DNA of 64,000 nt from Lineus longissimus (GCF_910592395.1 NC_088315.1:11660501-11724500); one strand, 5' to 3'. Shown: positions 41,101 to 56,100, counted from the stretch's first letter. Translations and numbers: made by a program. The notes: generated by a model not told the origin, from the sequence alone.

Positions 41101-44100
41101 GAACTCCTGGTGTTTGCATATATCTTCATATATCAGGGGAACGTTGACCAAGAAACCTGAAAGATTCAAGAATGACCTGGAAAACACCTGATATCATGTT
41201 GGCCATTTAAAAGGTACGCACTTCATCTCCTTAAAGAAGCAATTGATAATATGAACTGACTTATGTTGCCATAGATAATGAAATCCAACCACCCAATCAT
41301 TTACTTCATTCAAGGCATCAACAATAAACTGAGCATGAATAATTTATGCTCTTCCTGGAAGGCTATGTTTTCAAATATCTCAAACTGTATTGACCTACAA
41401 AGCAATTTGCTTATGGTGAAGAGAATGACTTTCATTGAATTGGTGATGGTCTACATTTTACATGTACTGGAACTGTATATATCACCTTCAGCAACAGCAA
41501 CAGTGCAACAAAAACTTCAGATTGAAACACTGATATACACAAGAAAATATTAGCAGCATTTGAAGACCATGATCCTGAACCATAATATGTAGTGCATTAA
41601 TCATAGTGACATGGGCAGGGTTCGCACAGCAAAAAGACTTTAATGTATAACTCTGAATATCTCCCATTGTTATATAATAGTATTACACACCCCAAAGCCT
41701 CAAAAAACATAAACTGTCAGTCCCGTCAAGAAACTTGGTTACAATCTCGCAGAGTGTGGCATTCATGTGACAAACCCATCATTTCTGTCCAAGATTAATG
41801 TAATGAATACGAACAGCAATTTATCAAAGCCTCCTGGTTGCTCCCTGAAACCCCTGACTGATTTCTGTGGAGACCGGGGTAATAATTTGATATCCCAAAG
41901 CACTTTGAGTGAGAACACTAGTGTCACGGAATTGTGCTATAGAGTAGACTCATTATTATTATGATTAATATTATTATTAATTGCTTCCACCTGGACTTTA
42001 AAACACTTTGTTTTGGTGATTCAAGTTTGTCTGGTTAAAAAACCTGCATCAAAATAGCTTAAGAGTACGATGCTTGAAGGGTCATTGTGCATGTCACTAT
42101 GTGTGTGTAAGGAGGTGCGCATGTTTACAAAATTGAATGAAACGGCCAGGGGTCATTGTGCTCACTGTATAGATATTTTGTGGTTAGGAATTCGACCTGG
42201 TTAAGAAACGTGCTGCATGTATAGTAATTGCAGTTCAAACCAAAGTCGGTATACTTGCTTGGATCACCTACCATTAAAAAATCACCAAAAATAATTCACT
42301 AATTAGCGAGATATTGCACTTTTTCCCTTTTTAGTTTCGGCCTCCTGGTGGCAAAGTGGAGAATCAGATTGGATCAAAATTCAGTGGCAGAGGTAACATG
42401 ATATAGGGAGTCATGTGCACCAAAGTTTATAGCTTTAGCGGTTAAGAAACATGCCATAGTTACACTCAAACCGCCAATTTTCACCATTTGACCTCTGCGA
42501 CCTTGAAAATTAGGTCAAATCAAAAACGCATAGGATATGTGACGTATCCTTGCTAGGAGAACTTACCATAAAAATATCATTGAAAGCAAGTCACTAATAA
42601 GCAAGATATTGAACTTTTTACATTTTTTTAGTTTTGGCCCCCTAGTGGCCAAGTCGAGAATCAGATCAGACCAAAATTTAGTGTTAGCTGTTATATGAAT
42701 AAGGAGTCATGTGTACCAAATTTTAAGTTCATAGCTTTAGCGGTTAAGAAACATGCCACTGTTTTTGAAACAGGATACCGAAGACGACGACGACAACGAC
42801 GACGACGGACACAGCAGTGTTGTATAGACTCCCCTACGATGAACCAAAAAGGAGTAAACTGGCTAACGTTTGGAAGGTCCTACGGTAGAATGTTCGCTTT
42901 TGATCTCGGAGGTTTTGAGAGTCGTGGCTTCTAGAACCCTAAACCATGATATGTCAGTAAATAAGGACCGGAACTTTTTTGCTAGGGGGAGGTTTTCTAC
43001 TGATAAAACCAGGTCAAGGTGCCTCAGGTTTGTGTAAATATCAGTCACGTGGCAGACGGAACAGAAGCTTCAATGGAATACCTTCTGGGTTGGTTTCATT
43101 CCTCAGCATAGCCAATGTTTCCTTTGGAGGATGACAAGTCACACTGGGCAGAATATTCAGCATCTGGTGGACATACTGGACTTTATCACTCCCCTAAACA
43201 AAAGACAATGGAGAGGGGACTATTCAGCTTTCACACCTTTTGAAAAGGGACAACTATAATAATATGCAGTAGAATAATGATTGCAAAATTACGATATTCA
43301 TAACGCAAAAAGGAACAACACAGTGAGCACAGGTACTATACACTACTGATTAGTGATATGCCGATAGCCACTTAACAATCACGTGCATGTCGAAGATTGG
43401 CGGAAAAAAATCGACCGGCACCTCTTTACAACTCTTCATTGAAAATCATCCATTTTAAAACTGCTAATGAGCCTAACTATCAGTATGACACTACTCACAG
43501 TTGTCCTTTGCACTTCCTGTTTCAAGAGAGGCAAATTCTCAATCATGTACAAGTCAGATGGATGGCGTCTCCAGCATCTCCCAGTAGCATCTTTCACGCA
43601 GCGGAGAACAAGTAGATTGAACAGAACATGGTTGACCCCTTCCACCACCTGGTAAAATTGTTGACATGATCAAGTAAAAACATACTGTCTGCATACCCAC
43701 GCTGATCGAGGTATTTTCTTTGCATGCTTTGTGTTATTTCTGCTCCAAGCTCTATCTCTGTCAACTCCAGAACAGATGGAAATCAATGTCCAGTATGCAC
43801 CTCACGAATTCTACGAGGGGTGGATGTCTTGTAATTGGTTCACTTTTGCAGATTTACGAGATGACAAACATGTTTTTACTCTGTTTTGACATGTTACTCC
43901 TCTAACATGTTGTCATTTTGTATTGTCAATGTGTCTTGTATTTTATTCTCTTTTATATCTACTTTATTCTATATACCAATGTATTTTGTTTTACAAGGAT
44001 GAATAAAGTTTGGTAATTCATTATAACTCGCATGTAGCTTCCTCCCGGGCGCCATCAAAATTGATTACATCTTTAGCAATAATTTGCATAGCTAAATTGA

Positions 44101-47100
44101 TTCTCTTTCACTTGGTGCCACATGTCTTGTTTAAAACATAACAATTGCAAATACAATATACATGTATCCTATTAGCATTACCAAGACTTTATTCTTGATT
44201 TTTAAAAAAAATTTAGATGCCTTCACTCTCGACACCTTTGAACTATTAGCATATCTCCGTCCAGAAGTGCAATTAACTTTGATGGTCACCTTATCACGGC
44301 TATTCTAAAAATTAATTCAACAAAGTTTTTGCCATTCAGATTTGGAAAAATATGAAAATAATTGTTTGAAGATTTAAAAATTCCATACAGGAAAATGTCA
44401 GCACCTCCACGCGCAATCACCATGTTTCAGTTAAAAAAAGTAGTATACTCAGTAATTGGAAGAATAGATAGTTACCGGGACTGAGATTCATGACAGGAAC
44501 AATCTGTTTTGTTTACCAACATGTAATTAGCAGTATAATTTACTTGGGCATTGAGGACGATAACCGTGTGTGCATGGGCGTTGAGGGCCATTGGGGCCAT
44601 AGCTTAGGCCCATTTTGTGAGACACGGGCATGCCATATCTTAGGCCCATTTTGTGCGACTCGGGCATAGGATTGGGGTTGTCTGAACAACTCATTGCCAA
44701 AAATATCAAGTAATTATCCGATAAGCAACACAGTTGACAAACATGCATTTCATTTCCACTTTAACAAACAATTTTCATACGATCTACTTTCACATCAGTA
44801 TACACACACTTGGGAGGGGACCTTTCTGCCAAGAGTGAGAGTACTCATGCGTACGGGACAGGGGTCCAAAAAATGAAAAACGATGCTTAAGATGGCTCCT
44901 TTGAACTCAATATTCGAGCTTGGATAAGCATATCACACTCGATCAGCTGACAGAATAGACATGTTTTTCTACAGGTGGATTCAGACTTCATGATATTTAT
45001 GTTCCGTACAGAAGATTTCATTTGAAGCAAAACGGTTCCAGATTGAAAAATAAACATCAACACTCACATCATGTCCAATGTCAATGTGGAACAGGGTTGG
45101 TTTTATCTCTTTCTTCACATTGCCACGTTTTTCGACCAAGTTTGCCACCAGGTTAGCATCTGTCATGTGTCTTTCATGAAGGCGGACAGTTATGGCCCGA
45201 CTACCAAGTAACTCGCTCCGTTTCTTAATCAGAAGGCTCTTCCCAACCCCAGCTCTTGAGGATTTGACAAGACGGACAGACAATCTACAGGTTTAAGAAA
45301 AACATATATAGATAAACGTACTACATGTCAACAATGACAATGAGGTCTTTAGTCTACAATTGCAATATCATTGCTGAAGTGAGTTCATTTTAGCCTTATT
45401 GTTAAAATAATTCAAATGATATGTGAAATATTAGTCCGCAACAGTCGCATCAGTTGCATGACTGGCTTTGAAAACTTCTTAATAACCAGTATTCTTCCAT
45501 GAAAATTGTCAATATTCAGGTATTATTGCCTGATACAAATTTTAATGGTTCCCTTACTTTTCAAATTCAACCTTTGCTGCTGAGTTTCCACCACAAGAAT
45601 CCAGGTCCTTCTGGAACTGCCGATGGAGGTAGTCCATTACTTGCTCAGTTGTACAGGGAATCAATGACCTTCTGTCTCTATCTAGAGCTGTAACAATGCG
45701 CGCGGTATCTTCCCTCTCCGCAGAACAGATGATTGCCAACCTGAAGTCTTGAAATTAAGAGTTCTTTGAATAATAGGCCTACATAGATAAGCAGTATGAA
45801 CTTCGCTTTTCAACCTGTGAATAGGCCGATTTTTTTCAAAAAGGTTTTAAGTATTTTAACCACATTATGTGATCCATGAGCATGTTGACTACTTTATCGA
45901 CTGCTTTGGATGATTGAGCTTTATTTTCAGGGATTACAGTTGACCTACCACACTGAAAAATGTTTCAACATTTTGTAGTTAGCTGGTAAGTTCTTTTAAG
46001 GAAGCAGAAATCTAGAGAACCAAGTGAGTCTTCAAAAGTTGCGGCCAAGACAATTGTTTGGGTGATGTTGGCCAGCCAACAGCTCTCAGTTTTGATGCAA
46101 AAACAATTTTTCTACCAGGTGGCAAACTTAACCACAGTGATTCAATTAAAGGTACCTTCTTTTCCCTTGATGGAACTATCAAGTGACTTCTCAACTTGGT
46201 CGCTCACATCATAATCTAAGAGGTCTGCATTTACAAGACAGAATATCTTTCTTTGCTGATCATTCACAGCCCGCTGCCACAGGAGCTCAACCTGCACGAA
46301 ATAACAGAATTTATTTGAAACACAATTCTTTTCTCAATAATCCATGATATATAATATCATACTTCATACACAGACATAGCCCAGGCTGCAGTTGTTTAAC
46401 CTCTTGAGTACCGAAGTGCACGCCCTGTACCGGGCCCAATGATTCTATCAGTTTCTTCATCATCATCTTCTTTACCACTACTGTCATACATACAACTGTC
46501 ATCATCGGTACTAAAACGTGCCCAATTCAACCGACGACTCATAAACGATGGCGTAAATGCAACGAAAACAAACGTGAAATCGAAGATATTTCACTAAAAT
46601 GGTCGATACACGTGTTGGCAACAGTGCCCCTTGACAAAATTCACGGAATGGTCGGTATAGCCATCTATTTGTAAAAAATGGAACTCTAGTGGAAGCAGAC
46701 GATACACAGTGATCATAATACCGCCATACAAGTGTGCTGGCAGTACTGGAGTATCAATGATAAAACAATATAATATGATATAAAATGACTGCAATTGCGG
46801 ACACTAAAAGTACAGAGATGTTAGAATAAATGACCGAAATTGCGGTCACTAATGGTATTCAAGAGGTTAAAAGCACAAACTTCATCGATTTCAATTCAAC
46901 CCATCTAGATTTTCAAACCGATGTCAAACCGAAATGTACCAGCCTCATAGTAAGGGTAATGACATATCAAGGAGCAGTTGAGCAACTGAACAGTGAGAAC
47001 AACTTTGGGAAGGTTTTTCGTAGCCTGCAACAAGATGGCTTTTCTTGTATAAGAACAATTACTCTCAATCATTATAACACAATTAATGCCCCAGTAAAAA

Positions 47101-50100
47101 AGACTACGCAGCATTGCCGCAGCTAATTTGCATTCCATCCAAAACTATTTGCCACAACAATCTCCAACTAAAGGAAGCATACATGTACCTAATGTCATTA
47201 AAAAATTGCTATATATAAAAGAGACAGACTAAAATTGTGAGAACATGTCCATTGTTTTTTAGTTGACTTAATGGAATAAATACCACCTTGTTTGCATAAT
47301 ATATAGACAGTCTCACCTCCTCAGCTGTAGTGTGAACTGTGCACAACAAGACTTCATCATCATTTGGTAGTGGCACATCTTCAGGTTTGTCATCCATATA
47401 CAAGCTCAGAGCAGTGATATACACATCATCTGCAATGGTAGATCACACAGTTAATACTGTTGCTATAGTCACTCAGTGTTCTCCACAAGGCTATTTGTCA
47501 GGGTGGCCCACCCTACCTTGGAAGATACACCCTACCTTGCTCTATAACTTTGTAGAGGGTTCCTACAGGGCCACCCTACCTCAACTGGCTGGCCACCCTA
47601 CCTTGTGTTGAACACAGCGTCATGAAAATCAAGGGTATCACCCTACCTTGAGAAAACCCTGTGGAGAACACTGGTCACTATAGTCTCAGTAAAAGATACC
47701 AAAAAATAGAAGAACAAATTTTACTAAAAAATGTTACCGTTAAACGTTAAATTGTTGCTCAACATTGCCTATTGGACATGTTTGACATCACTAATTCATT
47801 AATATGCATTTGAATCTAAATGGATTTTGATTCGAACGTTTGGATATTTCACTTGTCATTTGCACTTACCTTCTGGACAAACGATGAGGTTAGGTCGTCC
47901 TGACTTCAACACTGGAGGGAAGGATCTCTTTATCACAGTATCTTCTGAAAAAAGGCAACATTGTTTTAATCCATCACCCAAACTAACTGGTCAGGACGGG
48001 CAATCATTGTAATAACCTGTGGAGTTGCCTATCTATTCATATGTATAGCAGGATCATAATGAAGAGAGTTTCTCAGGTCACTCCATCTCTAAAAATGATA
48101 ATTGCAGTTATGTTATAGATTTCTAGGTCGACTGCTTCTGACAACCAAGTCTACCTTACCTCTGTCAGCAAGTGCATCTAATATCATGCCAAGGTGCTTC
48201 ACACTGAGGTAGTCCTTCACACTTGTCGAGACATTCTCAAGGAATCCATGCCACAGGTCCCTCAACTGATCACACAGTCCCCTAAAGTGTAAGCAAAATG
48301 AAAATGTCAAGTAATGTTGTATATTATTTTTCACTTGAAACGACCATAAATGATATGGATTTACCCTTTCATTGCGTCTACCCGGTAGTACTGGGTATAA
48401 TAAAATGTTAATGTGCATACCCGGTATCACCAGGTACTCAATAAATCCCTCACTAAAATTAGTGCCCGTATTGCAAGTGCCATCGATCGTTTTTTCTATA
48501 AACTAGAGCATATTTCCATGTGTTCTAAAACAGTGAACACTAAAATGGCCGGGCGCACAAGGTCCAACGCACCTTTTTTTCCCTGAATAAAGTGTACCAT
48601 AATAGCTCATCGAGCTACGCCTTTAACTGAAAATGCTAGGGGCCATTGTGCTCTCCATATAGATATTTAGTAGACAAGGGCTATAGTATATATGCTATTT
48701 AACATCTGTGACCTAGAAAAGTAGCTAAAATCAAAAACCTATGTGACATGGTGGTGAGATGTACCCATGATATCATATTTGTGGCAATACAGCAAGTAGT
48801 TAAGCAATAAGATGGTTTTCAGATTAGGCCCCCTGGTGGAAAACCGTTCATGTGTACCAAATGCGAGATCAACAGTCATTGCAAGAAGCGTGACATAGTC
48901 AAAGCCTAACAACCAATTAATGCCATTTGACCTAGTGAGACATTGCACTTTTCAGTTTCGGCTCCCAAAGAGGCAAAGTCAAGAATTAGATTAAACCGTA
49001 ATTTAGTGTCAGAGGGTCATGTAATGTAATGTTTATATTTATATAGCGCTAATCAGTAAAGACTGCTCAAGCGCTTAATACCCTGGTCTCCACAGAAATC
49101 AATCAGGGGTTTCAAGGAGCAACCAGAAGGTGCTCACTTGAATTCGACCAGTAGGGGAACTAAGCAGTGACTCGGCCGGGAGTCGAACCCACGACCTCCT
49201 GATCATGAGGCCGACTCTCTTCCACTGCGCTACCGCTGCCCCATGTGTACCAAGTATCAAGTTCATAGCTTTAGCAGTAAAGAAACGTGTCATTCGTACA
49301 CTCTAACTGCCAATTGACGCCATCTGACCCCTGTGACCTTGAAAAGTAAGTCAAATCAGATCAGACAAAAATTCAGTGAGGTCACCGGACCTGGGGGGTA
49401 CTGGGCTAACAGTTTCAAGTTCATAGCTTTAGCAGTTAAGAAACGTGACACTGTTTTGAAACAGGATACAAACTACAGACAACGACAGACGCTGGACACT
49501 GCGGTATTGTGTAGACTCTCCTATGGTGAGCCAAAAAGCACAAATTCTAAAGTTCGAAACCATTAACATTTTGATTAAGAAATAAAATTATCCAGGGAGA
49601 TATTCACCAGGAGCGTTTCATGAACACCAAATGCTTTAATAGAGACATTTACTGACATTTTCCAACAAAGGCACATGTAGTTGGTTGTACCTTCTTCTTA
49701 GGTGTTCTTTGATCAAAAAGCTAATGCGGTCTTCATTCTGAATTCTTTGCGCTTTCATCATCAAACTGATGAAAAACAAATAAATTTAACATAAAATGAA
49801 ATGGCCAAGGGCCATTGTGCTCACCGTATAGATATTTGGTGGTTTAAGGAATTCATCCTGCTTAAGAACCATGCTACAAGTATAGTATATAGGTCAAACC
49901 AAAGTCGGTAGACATGTGATGTATCATTGCTTGGAGTAACTACCATACAAATATCATCAAAACAAGTCACTAAATAAGCGAGATATTGCACTTTTTACCT
50001 TTTTTAGTTTTGGCCTCCTATTGGCCAAGTCGAGAATCAGATCGGATCGAAATTCGCTGTACGAGGTTACATGATGTAGGTAGTCACGTGTACCAAATTT

Positions 50101-53100
50101 CAAGTTCATAGCTTTTGCGGTTACGAAACGTGCCATAGTTACACTGAAACGGCCAATTTATGCCATTCAACCTATGTGACCTTGAAAATTTTGACAAATC
50201 AAAACCGTATGATATGTGATGTATCCTTGCTAGGAGAACCTACCATCAACATTTTATCGAAAACTAGTCACTCATAAGAGAGATATCTATCTTTTCAGGT
50301 TTCGACTTCTGGCCCCCTGGTGGCCAAGTCAATAATCAGATCGGACCTCATTCAGTATCAAAGGTTACATGACATAGGGAGTCATGTGTACCAAATTTCA
50401 AATTCATAGCGATAGCAGTTAAGAAACGTGCCATAGCCCAAATGGCAAATTTACACCATTTGACCTCTGTGACCTTGAAAATTAGATCAAATCAAAAACC
50501 TGTATGATATATGATATATCTTTGCTAGGAGTACCTACCATAAAAACTTCATTGAAAACAAGTCGCTAATTAGCAAGATATGGGGTATTGTCGTCACGTG
50601 CGCCGTCCGTCCGGGCGGGCGGGCGGGTGTCTGCTACTTGGTTTCTGTGGATTTCTAGGAGAACGGCTTTGACAATCAATTCAATTTTTGGTATGTACAT
50701 TGGGGGTGACTAGAGGAAGGTTCCTTTGAAAACGGGTTTGTTCCGATTATCAATATGGCCACCAGGTCGGCGTGTTTGAAATTGGTTTCCGTCCATTTCG
50801 AGGAGAACCCAAATTTATTTTTGGTATGTACGTTTGGGGTGACTAGAGGAAGGTTCCTTTCGAAAATCGGCTCGTTCTGATTCTCAATATGGTCACCAGG
50901 GCGGCGTGCTTGAAATCAGTTTCCGTCAATTTCGAGGAGATCCGTTCGTCCAATTAAATTTATTTTTGGTATGTATGTTGGGGGGTGACTAGAGGAAGGT
51001 TCCTTTCGAAAACTTGCTCGTTTCGATTATCAATATGGTCACCAGGGCGGCGTGTTTGAAATCGGTTTCTGTCAATTTCGAGGAGAACCATTCGTCCGAT
51101 CAAATTCATTTTTGGTATGTACGTTGGGGGTGACTAGAGGAAAGTTCCTTTCGAAAACCTGCTCGTTCTGATTCTCATTATGGTCACCAGGGCAACGTGC
51201 CTGACATCGGTTTCCGTCAATTTCGAGGCGAACGGTTTGGAGGATGGAATCAATTTTTAGTGGGTGTAGGCCTTATGCATTTTTGTAAGGGGAAGGTTCC
51301 TTTCGAAAATCAGCGCGATTCGAAATTCAATATGGCCGCCACGCTCACATCCTCAAAATAGGTTTCCACAATTTTAATTTCCATAGGAGAACCGTTCGTC
51401 CGATTGAATTCATTTTTGGTATGTACGTTGAGGGTGACTAGAGCGAGGTTCCTTTTGAAAACAGGCTTGTTCTGATTATCAATATGGCCACTAGGGCGGC
51501 ATGCTTAAATCGGTTTCCGTCGATTTCGAGGAGAACCGTTCGTCTGATCAAATTCATTTTTGGTATGTACGTTGGGGGTGACTAGAGAAAGGTTCCTTTC
51601 GAAAACCTGCCCGTTCTGATTCTCAATTCCGTCAATTTCGAGGAGAACGGCTTGGAGGATGGAATCAATTTTTAGTGGGTGTAGGCCTAATGCAGTTTTG
51701 TAAGAGGAAGGTTCCTTTCGAAAATCAGCGCGATTCGAAATTCCACGCTCACATCCTCAAAATAGGTTTCCACATTTTTAATTTCCATATGCAAACTAGC
51801 CACTCCACTAAGCCAACTTCACCATTATCTCACCTTCAACCTTAATAGGCTGAGGGGTAATGCTTGCTTTGCGATGCTATTTTTTAGTTTTGGCCCCTGG
51901 TGGCCAAGTCAATAATCAGATCGGACTGAAATCCTGAGGGGTTCTGTGTACAAAGTTTCAAGTTCACAACTTTAGCGGTTGAGAAACTGCCACTGAAACA
52001 CGATACAGACGTCAACGACGACGGACACTGCTGTGTTGTATAGACACCCTTACGGTGGGCCAAAAAGGACACGATTCTTACAATTTTGATTTATCCAGCT
52101 GGTTAAGTAGTTTAGAGGTTACATCACTCATTGTTGGCTGCATTGCGTTAAGGTCATCTGCTGTATCATCGCTCTCTGAGGACTCACTTTGATCATCATC
52201 GTCATCGTCTTTGTCTTCGTTTTCAAAACACCACAGTGTACCTGGTTAAAGCAAATATAGTATTCAAACTGACTTATTACCAATAAGCACCACCCAATCA
52301 TCCGCCTTGGCAAAGAGTGAAGCCTAATTTTTACAGCCGTTCAATTAGTAGCCCGATATAGTAAGTTATTTGCTTGGCAATTGTAACTCTAATGGTCACA
52401 CACTAGCATTTGAATAGAAAAAAATTGAATTTCTGATACATGGTCTCAATTCCTAGGATGGATGCGCTTTACGTTATCAATATATATTTCTTTAATGGAC
52501 GATGGGCATTAATAAGGGCAATATTACCCAGCTGTCGGCTTCTCAGTCAACTCCTATTCTACATAAGTCGTTTCAATCAACAAATTGTGCAAAAAATATT
52601 TTTCAAAATCTGACTGAATTATCACGCTTTTCCGATGTTGACTCTGATTTAACCCAAGTTAGCTCTACATGCGTCGATCCTTTCCATGTAGAACAATTAT
52701 TAGCTAGGTTAATGCATCAGAACTTCATTACTGTTGTATAGCCTATGGAATTTGACTCTAATACCCAACTTGAAATGAGGACTATGCAAAAAGTATCAAA
52801 AGCACATCATAAAATCTAACGTTTCGTCTGTATATAAAGCACAGTATACAATGCACATCACACATGACGTTTACATTTTTTATCTTAAAATGTATATTGA
52901 AATCATTTTGCCATGAAATGCATTAGTACTTCTTAAGATAAAGATGTCTTCAAGATCCATCTTTCACTGGTAAAACTTGTTTGAGATAAGTTCAAAACCT
53001 TAAAAAGAAAAAAATCATGGCGCTGCTTTGATAAACATAGTCAGAAAAGGTCTTTGAGTAAAGAATAATGTACTTACAATCATCCACATTCAAGCCACAT

Positions 53101-56100
53101 TCCTTGACAGCAAGACGGGCTAGCTTTTCCGAGACACCTCCATCAGTTAACTTCTCTAGAACTTCTCGGACATCAGGTACAACCTCAGCATCCTCTCCTG
53201 ATTCATTGACAGGGGTCTCTTTTTGAATCGGAGCTGTATGCACCCTGAAGAAATTCTCAGCATCGTCAACGGCTGCAATGAGGTCTTCATGTGTAAGGTG
53301 ACATTTGATATTATGAAGCATATCATAGGTCGTCACATCGAGTTGTTCCTTATTCCTGACTTTGGCGAAATCACCACGCAATGTGACAATCTGTGCTGTA
53401 GTAAAGTGGTTCAGCTGAGGGAATGTCGAGCGTTGTTCGCTTAGGTGGGCCCGCCATTCATTCAGACAATCCGCCATGAACTTTTCCAAGTGATGAATCT
53501 TTCCAATAACATCACCCTCACGACTGTCCGTCAAAATGCCTTCTTCGAGTTGAATGTTCACTTTCAGTTTCACGTTTCTCTTGGGATCACAGACAATCGT
53601 TGAGACCCAGTCGTGGAACAGTACGTTGCCGGCAAAGCATATCTTCACATACGTTTTTGCAAGAGTAGTCACGCCCTCAAAGATCTACAACAAAACATAT
53701 CTGGATCATGTTAATTTTGTTAAATGAAAAAAAGGTCTTGCATTTTCTGAGGACATGATTTTATCAACATTGTCTTTCAGGATTCACTTCTGAAACACCA
53801 GAATATAATGTAAATATAAGTTTATATTACCAACCAACATTCTTTATTTGCCTATTGCCAGAAAATTACCTCTGTGAATCTGTCAACGGCATGTTTGGAG
53901 CTGTCATCCTCAGCTCCCCTCTTCGCTGTTGACACCAACATCAATTTGCTCTGAAGGTCAGTCAGTTGTTCAAAGCTGTATCTTTTTGACACTTCACCTT
54001 CCTTCTCAGTTGGAACAATCAGCTCTATCACATCCTCCATTTTCTGGAAACAGAAATCCAGATTCGTTCAAAAGAAACATGAGGACTGGTAGACCTAAAA
54101 ATGTTCTAATGGTCATTTGGTGACTCATCTTGATCACCAGACTTTTTACATCATTTCAATTCAAAAAAATATACTGCCCACTTAAAGGGAGTATAACAAG
54201 CATTGTAAGCAGAGGGAAATCATATCAACCCGATACATTTTATTTTGGCTACACCATTTGAATATGACGTCTTTGCATGGATCATAAAAATATATCCAAA
54301 ATCTAACCTTGTGCCCTTTCTTAAGATTTCCAACTTTGTAAATTCCTCTTGCGTTGATGGCATCAGCTTCACTCAGAGAACTGACCTCTACAGAACCATG
54401 GGAGTCTTTCACGAATTTCAACCAGTCCATGAGACCCTGAGTGCTTTTCTAAAGTGGAAAAAAATGTTTGAAAGTTAACAAAGCAACCAGTTCTAAAACA
54501 GAGTAGTCTCTGGTATTCAGATATCCATTTATTCAAAGGAATTGATTGAAGGGAATGGGAGTATTCTCGCTGCAGTCCAACAAAACACAGCTCTTTGTAG
54601 CAGTGTGTTCTTACCAATTTCTTGGGCAACTTCGGATCAGATTTCAAAGCTCCCCAGACCATCTCACAATGGCTAAGGAATGTCTCCGCATCTGCATCCT
54701 CAGGCAGGTCACAGATGAGAGGCGCATAGCCGGTGATGACTGAATGGAGCACGTGGACACGATCCATGTTGTAATCTCCCTCTCCTGCACTGATGCTTGC
54801 CAGGTCAACAAAAACTTTTAGGTCCTTGGTGCCTGAAAATCAGAAATAATACAGATAAATCCAGCAATAACTATGTTTTTCCCAAAACCACCTCTCCTCT
54901 GAAAAACCCCAGAGAGACCAAAGTTTGGCATCAATCGCATTTTCTTAGTGGTTAATCATGAACAGACAAACAGCAGAATTCTGACCAGACTCACCCATAA
55001 TGATAAGCATCGGTGTATTTTCAGATGGTCACTGGAGTGATTCTACTATGCCTTAGTCTATCTTCCATTCCATTTTCATTGAATTTCATCCCCCCCTCCC
55101 GTGCCGCCACCATAGATTAACACACAAGTCAGAAATTAAATGCCAATGGTAATCATGGACAGCAGGTCACCGAAATGCATATTTATCTTTAATGTGCCTT
55201 CCCGGAAAGTTTCCTAAGATCACATATTCTGTTACATGAAAATAAGAATCACCTCCAATCTCCTTTTTGAGCCATTTGATCAGCTCATTGCATTCACCAA
55301 TCACTTGCAGACATCTTATCTGTTCCGGTGATATATCTTTATATAACTGTCCTGTTTTGAGTATTGTCCTGTCCATGAGGTTAAGGGATTGGTTTTTGCT
55401 TCTTTCCTGGAATCGAAAGAGGTATTTTAAGTTAAGATTTCAAAAAAAAAGAAGTAGTTTGTGCTGAGAAGAAGTAAATGCCACAGTTACTTTCTTAGTC
55501 GTCACTATAAACTAGGAGAATTTGAATAATCAACTTCACTTTGTTTTTACAAAAAACTTGTTAACAACCTAACTAATTGCCCTTAATGATATTGTTGGTC
55601 TCTTACTCCCTAATTGAAAACATACTGGGAAAAATTTGCAGCATACGCTTAGAGTGAGAAAAATTACAGATTCTTTTGGATTCACTTATTTAATTCTATT
55701 TGATTGGTACATCTCCACAGACCTTTGACACAAATCATAGATATTTGGCACCTCTCATCACAAATGAAAACCTTTAAGTAATATGTTAAGTGGGTGCTTT
55801 AGAGACAAAGCTCTCCATGTTTTAGAAATGTATGATGAAAATAGTTCCTTCGTCACTCACCACATTTGCAAGCATTTCAAGAGTCTTGAAGTCTCCTGCC
55901 AAGCCAAATATATCCTTCACTTGTAAAATTGCTCTGGCTCCATCAGCATAGTGTTCGAGCTGGTAGTACACCTCTATTTTTCCAAGCACTACACCAACAT
56001 CCAAATCATTGTCACCGAAGTTTTTCATGGCTCTTAATTCCTCCGCAATGCTGGGAATCCTGGCTTCAAAGACACTGAAGTATTTATCAATGTCTTGTAA

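Noticed and set aside
43042-43081. Longer version of exon 20 using donor GTGACT
   Set aside because: It keeps frame but adds residues that do not resemble the family; the choice is not certain and is noted in the exon entry.
49200-49242. Stand-alone tRNA gene
   Set aside because: A and B boxes are present but the sequence continues into a SINE body with a target duplication; no complete cloverleaf was traced.
52502-52741. 79-codon plus-strand frame in intron 10
   Set aside because: Low-complexity Ser/Asn/Gln composition, no splice context, no recognisable domain.
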